Origin: Coriobacteriaceae bacterium
Lineage (GTDB): Bacteria; Actinomycetota; Coriobacteriia; Coriobacteriales; Eggerthellaceae
Assembly (NCBI GenBank): GCA_015062685.1
Contig: SUUE01000001.1
Span: 209,704-273,703, forward strand
Direction of reading: 5' to 3'
DNA: 64,000 nucleotides
The notes beneath the pieces were generated by a model. The model did no database searches, was not told the origin of the DNA, and worked only from the letters and a program-made list of their open reading frames with translations. Shown piece by piece: positions 62,228 through 64,000 of the stretch. Both the position numbers and the translations under genes were made by a program. Position 1 is the stretch's first letter; each line of letters starts with the position of its first letter.

Positions 62228-63439
62228 CTACACCGCCCATACGGGCACAGCCTGCACGTTATCGCTCACGAAATATGGGGCCTCCGCCTGGCAGAGCACA
62301 TGGCCGAACCCCACCTCGTAATCAGGCATGCCCTCGAGGCAGGAGAAGCTCTTGACAGCATCTGAGCCCACGGTCGCGGCAGTTTTCACCTCTACAGGAT
62401 GCAGCGTCCTGCCGCGTTGGACGACCAGGTCGATCTCGCGCTTCTTGGCATCGCGGTAGAACCATATGTCCCGCAGGCTCGCGCCCGCGTTCATATGGCT
62501 CTTCAATACCTCACCTACGGCGAACGTCTCGAACATGTGGCCCGCCACGGCCCCCCGCTCGAGCGCGTCCGGCGTAGTCCAGCGGGCGAGATGGCACGCG
62601 AGGCCCGTGTCCGCGAAGAAGAGCTTCGGGGTCTTCGCGAGCCGCTTCTCGACGTTCGCCCAGAAAGGATGCAGCAGGTGGATGACGCCGGAGGCCTCGA
62701 GCACCGACGCCCACGACTGCACGGTCTTGTAGTCCACGCCCACCGTCCTGGCGATGTCGCTCGCGTTGAACAGCTGCCCCGTGCGCGCCGCGCAGGCGAC
62801 CATGAAGCTGTAGAACCGCGACTCGTCCTTCACGTTCACGAGATCGCGCACGTCGCGCTCGAGGTAGGCGCGCACGTAGTCGGTGTAGAAGGGGTCCCAC
62901 TCGATGCCCGGGTCCTGGAGCTCTGGCATGCTCCCCCGGTGGATGACCTCCCAGATGCTCTTGGGTGCCGGCGGCACGTCGGCCGCCTTGAGCTCTGCTG
63001 GCACGTAAGCGCGCGGTGCCGCAGCGACGCCGGTAATCTCGCGCAGGGAGAGCCCCGCCATCTGGATGATGCGGACGCGGCCGGCGAGCGACTCGCTCAC
63101 GCCTTTCATCAGGTGGTAGGTCTGCGACCCGGTGAGCACGACGGTGCCCTTCTCGTCGGATTTGTCCACGAGGAACTTCACGGTGGAGAACAGCTGCGGC
63201 GCCTTCTGCACTTCGTCGATGATGATCGGCAGCTCGTGGCTGCGGAAGAACAGCAGCGCGTCCTGGGTTGCCTGCAGGAGCGCCGAGGGGTCTTCCATGG
63301 TCACGTAGTTGTAGCGGCTCCCCAGATGGTGCCTGAGCATCGTGGTCTTGCCGACCTGCCGTGCACCCGTGACGAGCACGACCTTGCCCTGCCCGAGCAT
63401 GCGGTCGACGGTGCGTTCCACCTCGCGTTCGATATACAT
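62228..63439 (-). CDS. ATP-binding protein, AAA_14 + DUF4143
   Basis: GKVVLVTGARQVGKTTMLRHHLG; LPIIIDEVQKAPQLF; ERDVRDLVNVKDESRFYSFM; WFYRDAKKREIDLVVQRGRTLHPVEVKTA. Confidence 0.92.
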   Translation of the reverse strand: MYIEREVERTVDRMLGQGKVVLVTGARQVGKTTMLRHHLGSRYNYVTMEDPSALLQATQDALLFFRSHELPIIIDEVQKAPQLFSTVKFLVDKSDEKGTVVLTGSQTYHLMKGVSESLAGRVRIIQMAGLSLREITGVAAAPRAYVPAELKAADVPPAPKSIWEVIHRGSMPELQDPGIEWDPFYTDYVRAYLERDVRDLVNVKDESRFYSFMVACAARTGQLFNASDIARTVGVDYKTVQSWASVLEASGVIHLLHPFWANVEKRLAKTPKLFFADTGLACHLARWTTPDALERGAVAGHMFETFAVGEVLKSHMNAGASLRDIWFYRDAKKREIDLVVQRGRTLHPVEVKTAATVGSDAVKSFSCLEGMPDYEVGFGHVLCQAEAPYFVSDNVQAVPVWAV

Positions 63440-64000
63440 GAGCGCCTCCTGTCTTTCCGGAAGCATTATTGCTCAATTATCGAATGAGGTCAAATTTAGG
63501 AATAGTTATCCTAATAGTATCTATTTCGATATGGACATGAAGCGATAGCACAAACATCGATGAAGGTCCGAATTACCCTGCATGCCATCGAGCCATTTCT
63601 CAGTGCTTCGGAGCACAATGGCGCCTCCATGCGCATCGAATCCGAATACCAAAACACCAATGGCCTTAGCTTCTTGGTGTCTGCAGTTCGTCTTTGCCAC
63701 CATCCCTGGCCGCTAGCCCACACGTGCGCGGACAAGCCCGATAACGTAGCAGGCCGGACGATCACGCGTAGGGTGTGCGCCGCTGCCCGGGCGTGACGCA
63801 TGACGGACGCGCGCCCCGATAACGCTGCCATAGGCCAGATGGCGGCGTAGCGTGGGCTGAGCACGCGGCCGGAGGCAGACCGCGTCAGCGGGCTGCCGTA
63901 GGCGCGTATGCGAAGACCACGCGGAGCCGACAGCTGGCCGTGCGGGAGACTTCCTGGGCGCGCGGCCGGCATGTGGCACGAACGGGCCGAGCGCACACCC

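Noticed and set aside
62228-63439. AAA_14/DUF4143 ATPase as part of a new defence system
   Set aside because: Very common stand-alone family in bacteria and archaea. Adjacency to the NACHT gene alone is weak evidence.

Overview
High-GC bacterial chromosome segment. Gene content and style suggest an Actinobacteriota/Coriobacteriia (Eggerthellaceae-like) organism; this is inference, not a database result. Almost all housekeeping genes lie on the minus strand. They include: aroA (cut by the left edge), a GH2 glycosidase, rluB-scpB-scpA, a site-2 protease, usp, a two-component/SpoIIE regulatory block (+), lutABC, a ribosomal-protein superoperon running rplB->secY, tig, ABC/FtsX exporters, a membrane pyrophosphatase, the rimP-nusA-ylxR-infB-rbfA-nrnA-truB operon, zinc-ribbon membrane proteins, VanZ, and a polysaccharide export locus. 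From ~53.7 to 63.5 kb there is a visibly more AT-rich accessory island: an AAA ATPase + PD-(D/E)XK-like gene pair, an IS21 element (istA/istB), a 976-aa nuclease-NACHT (STAND/NLR-like) protein, and an AAA_14/DUF4143 ATPase. The most unusual content is intergenic. (i) Five diverged copies of an element exactly 205 bp long, built from a 25-nt unit (TGGCAGGATnnnGCGCTAGTCTGAA) at nucleotide-exact offsets in two architectural subtypes. (ii) Three copies of a ~140-bp element whose inner and outer stems covary between copies. (iii) Two copies of a ~104-bp element with 32-bp perfect inverted repeats. (iv) Many short GC-rich REP-like palindromes, one translated in frame inside an ABC transporter and one supplying the rbfA stop codon.
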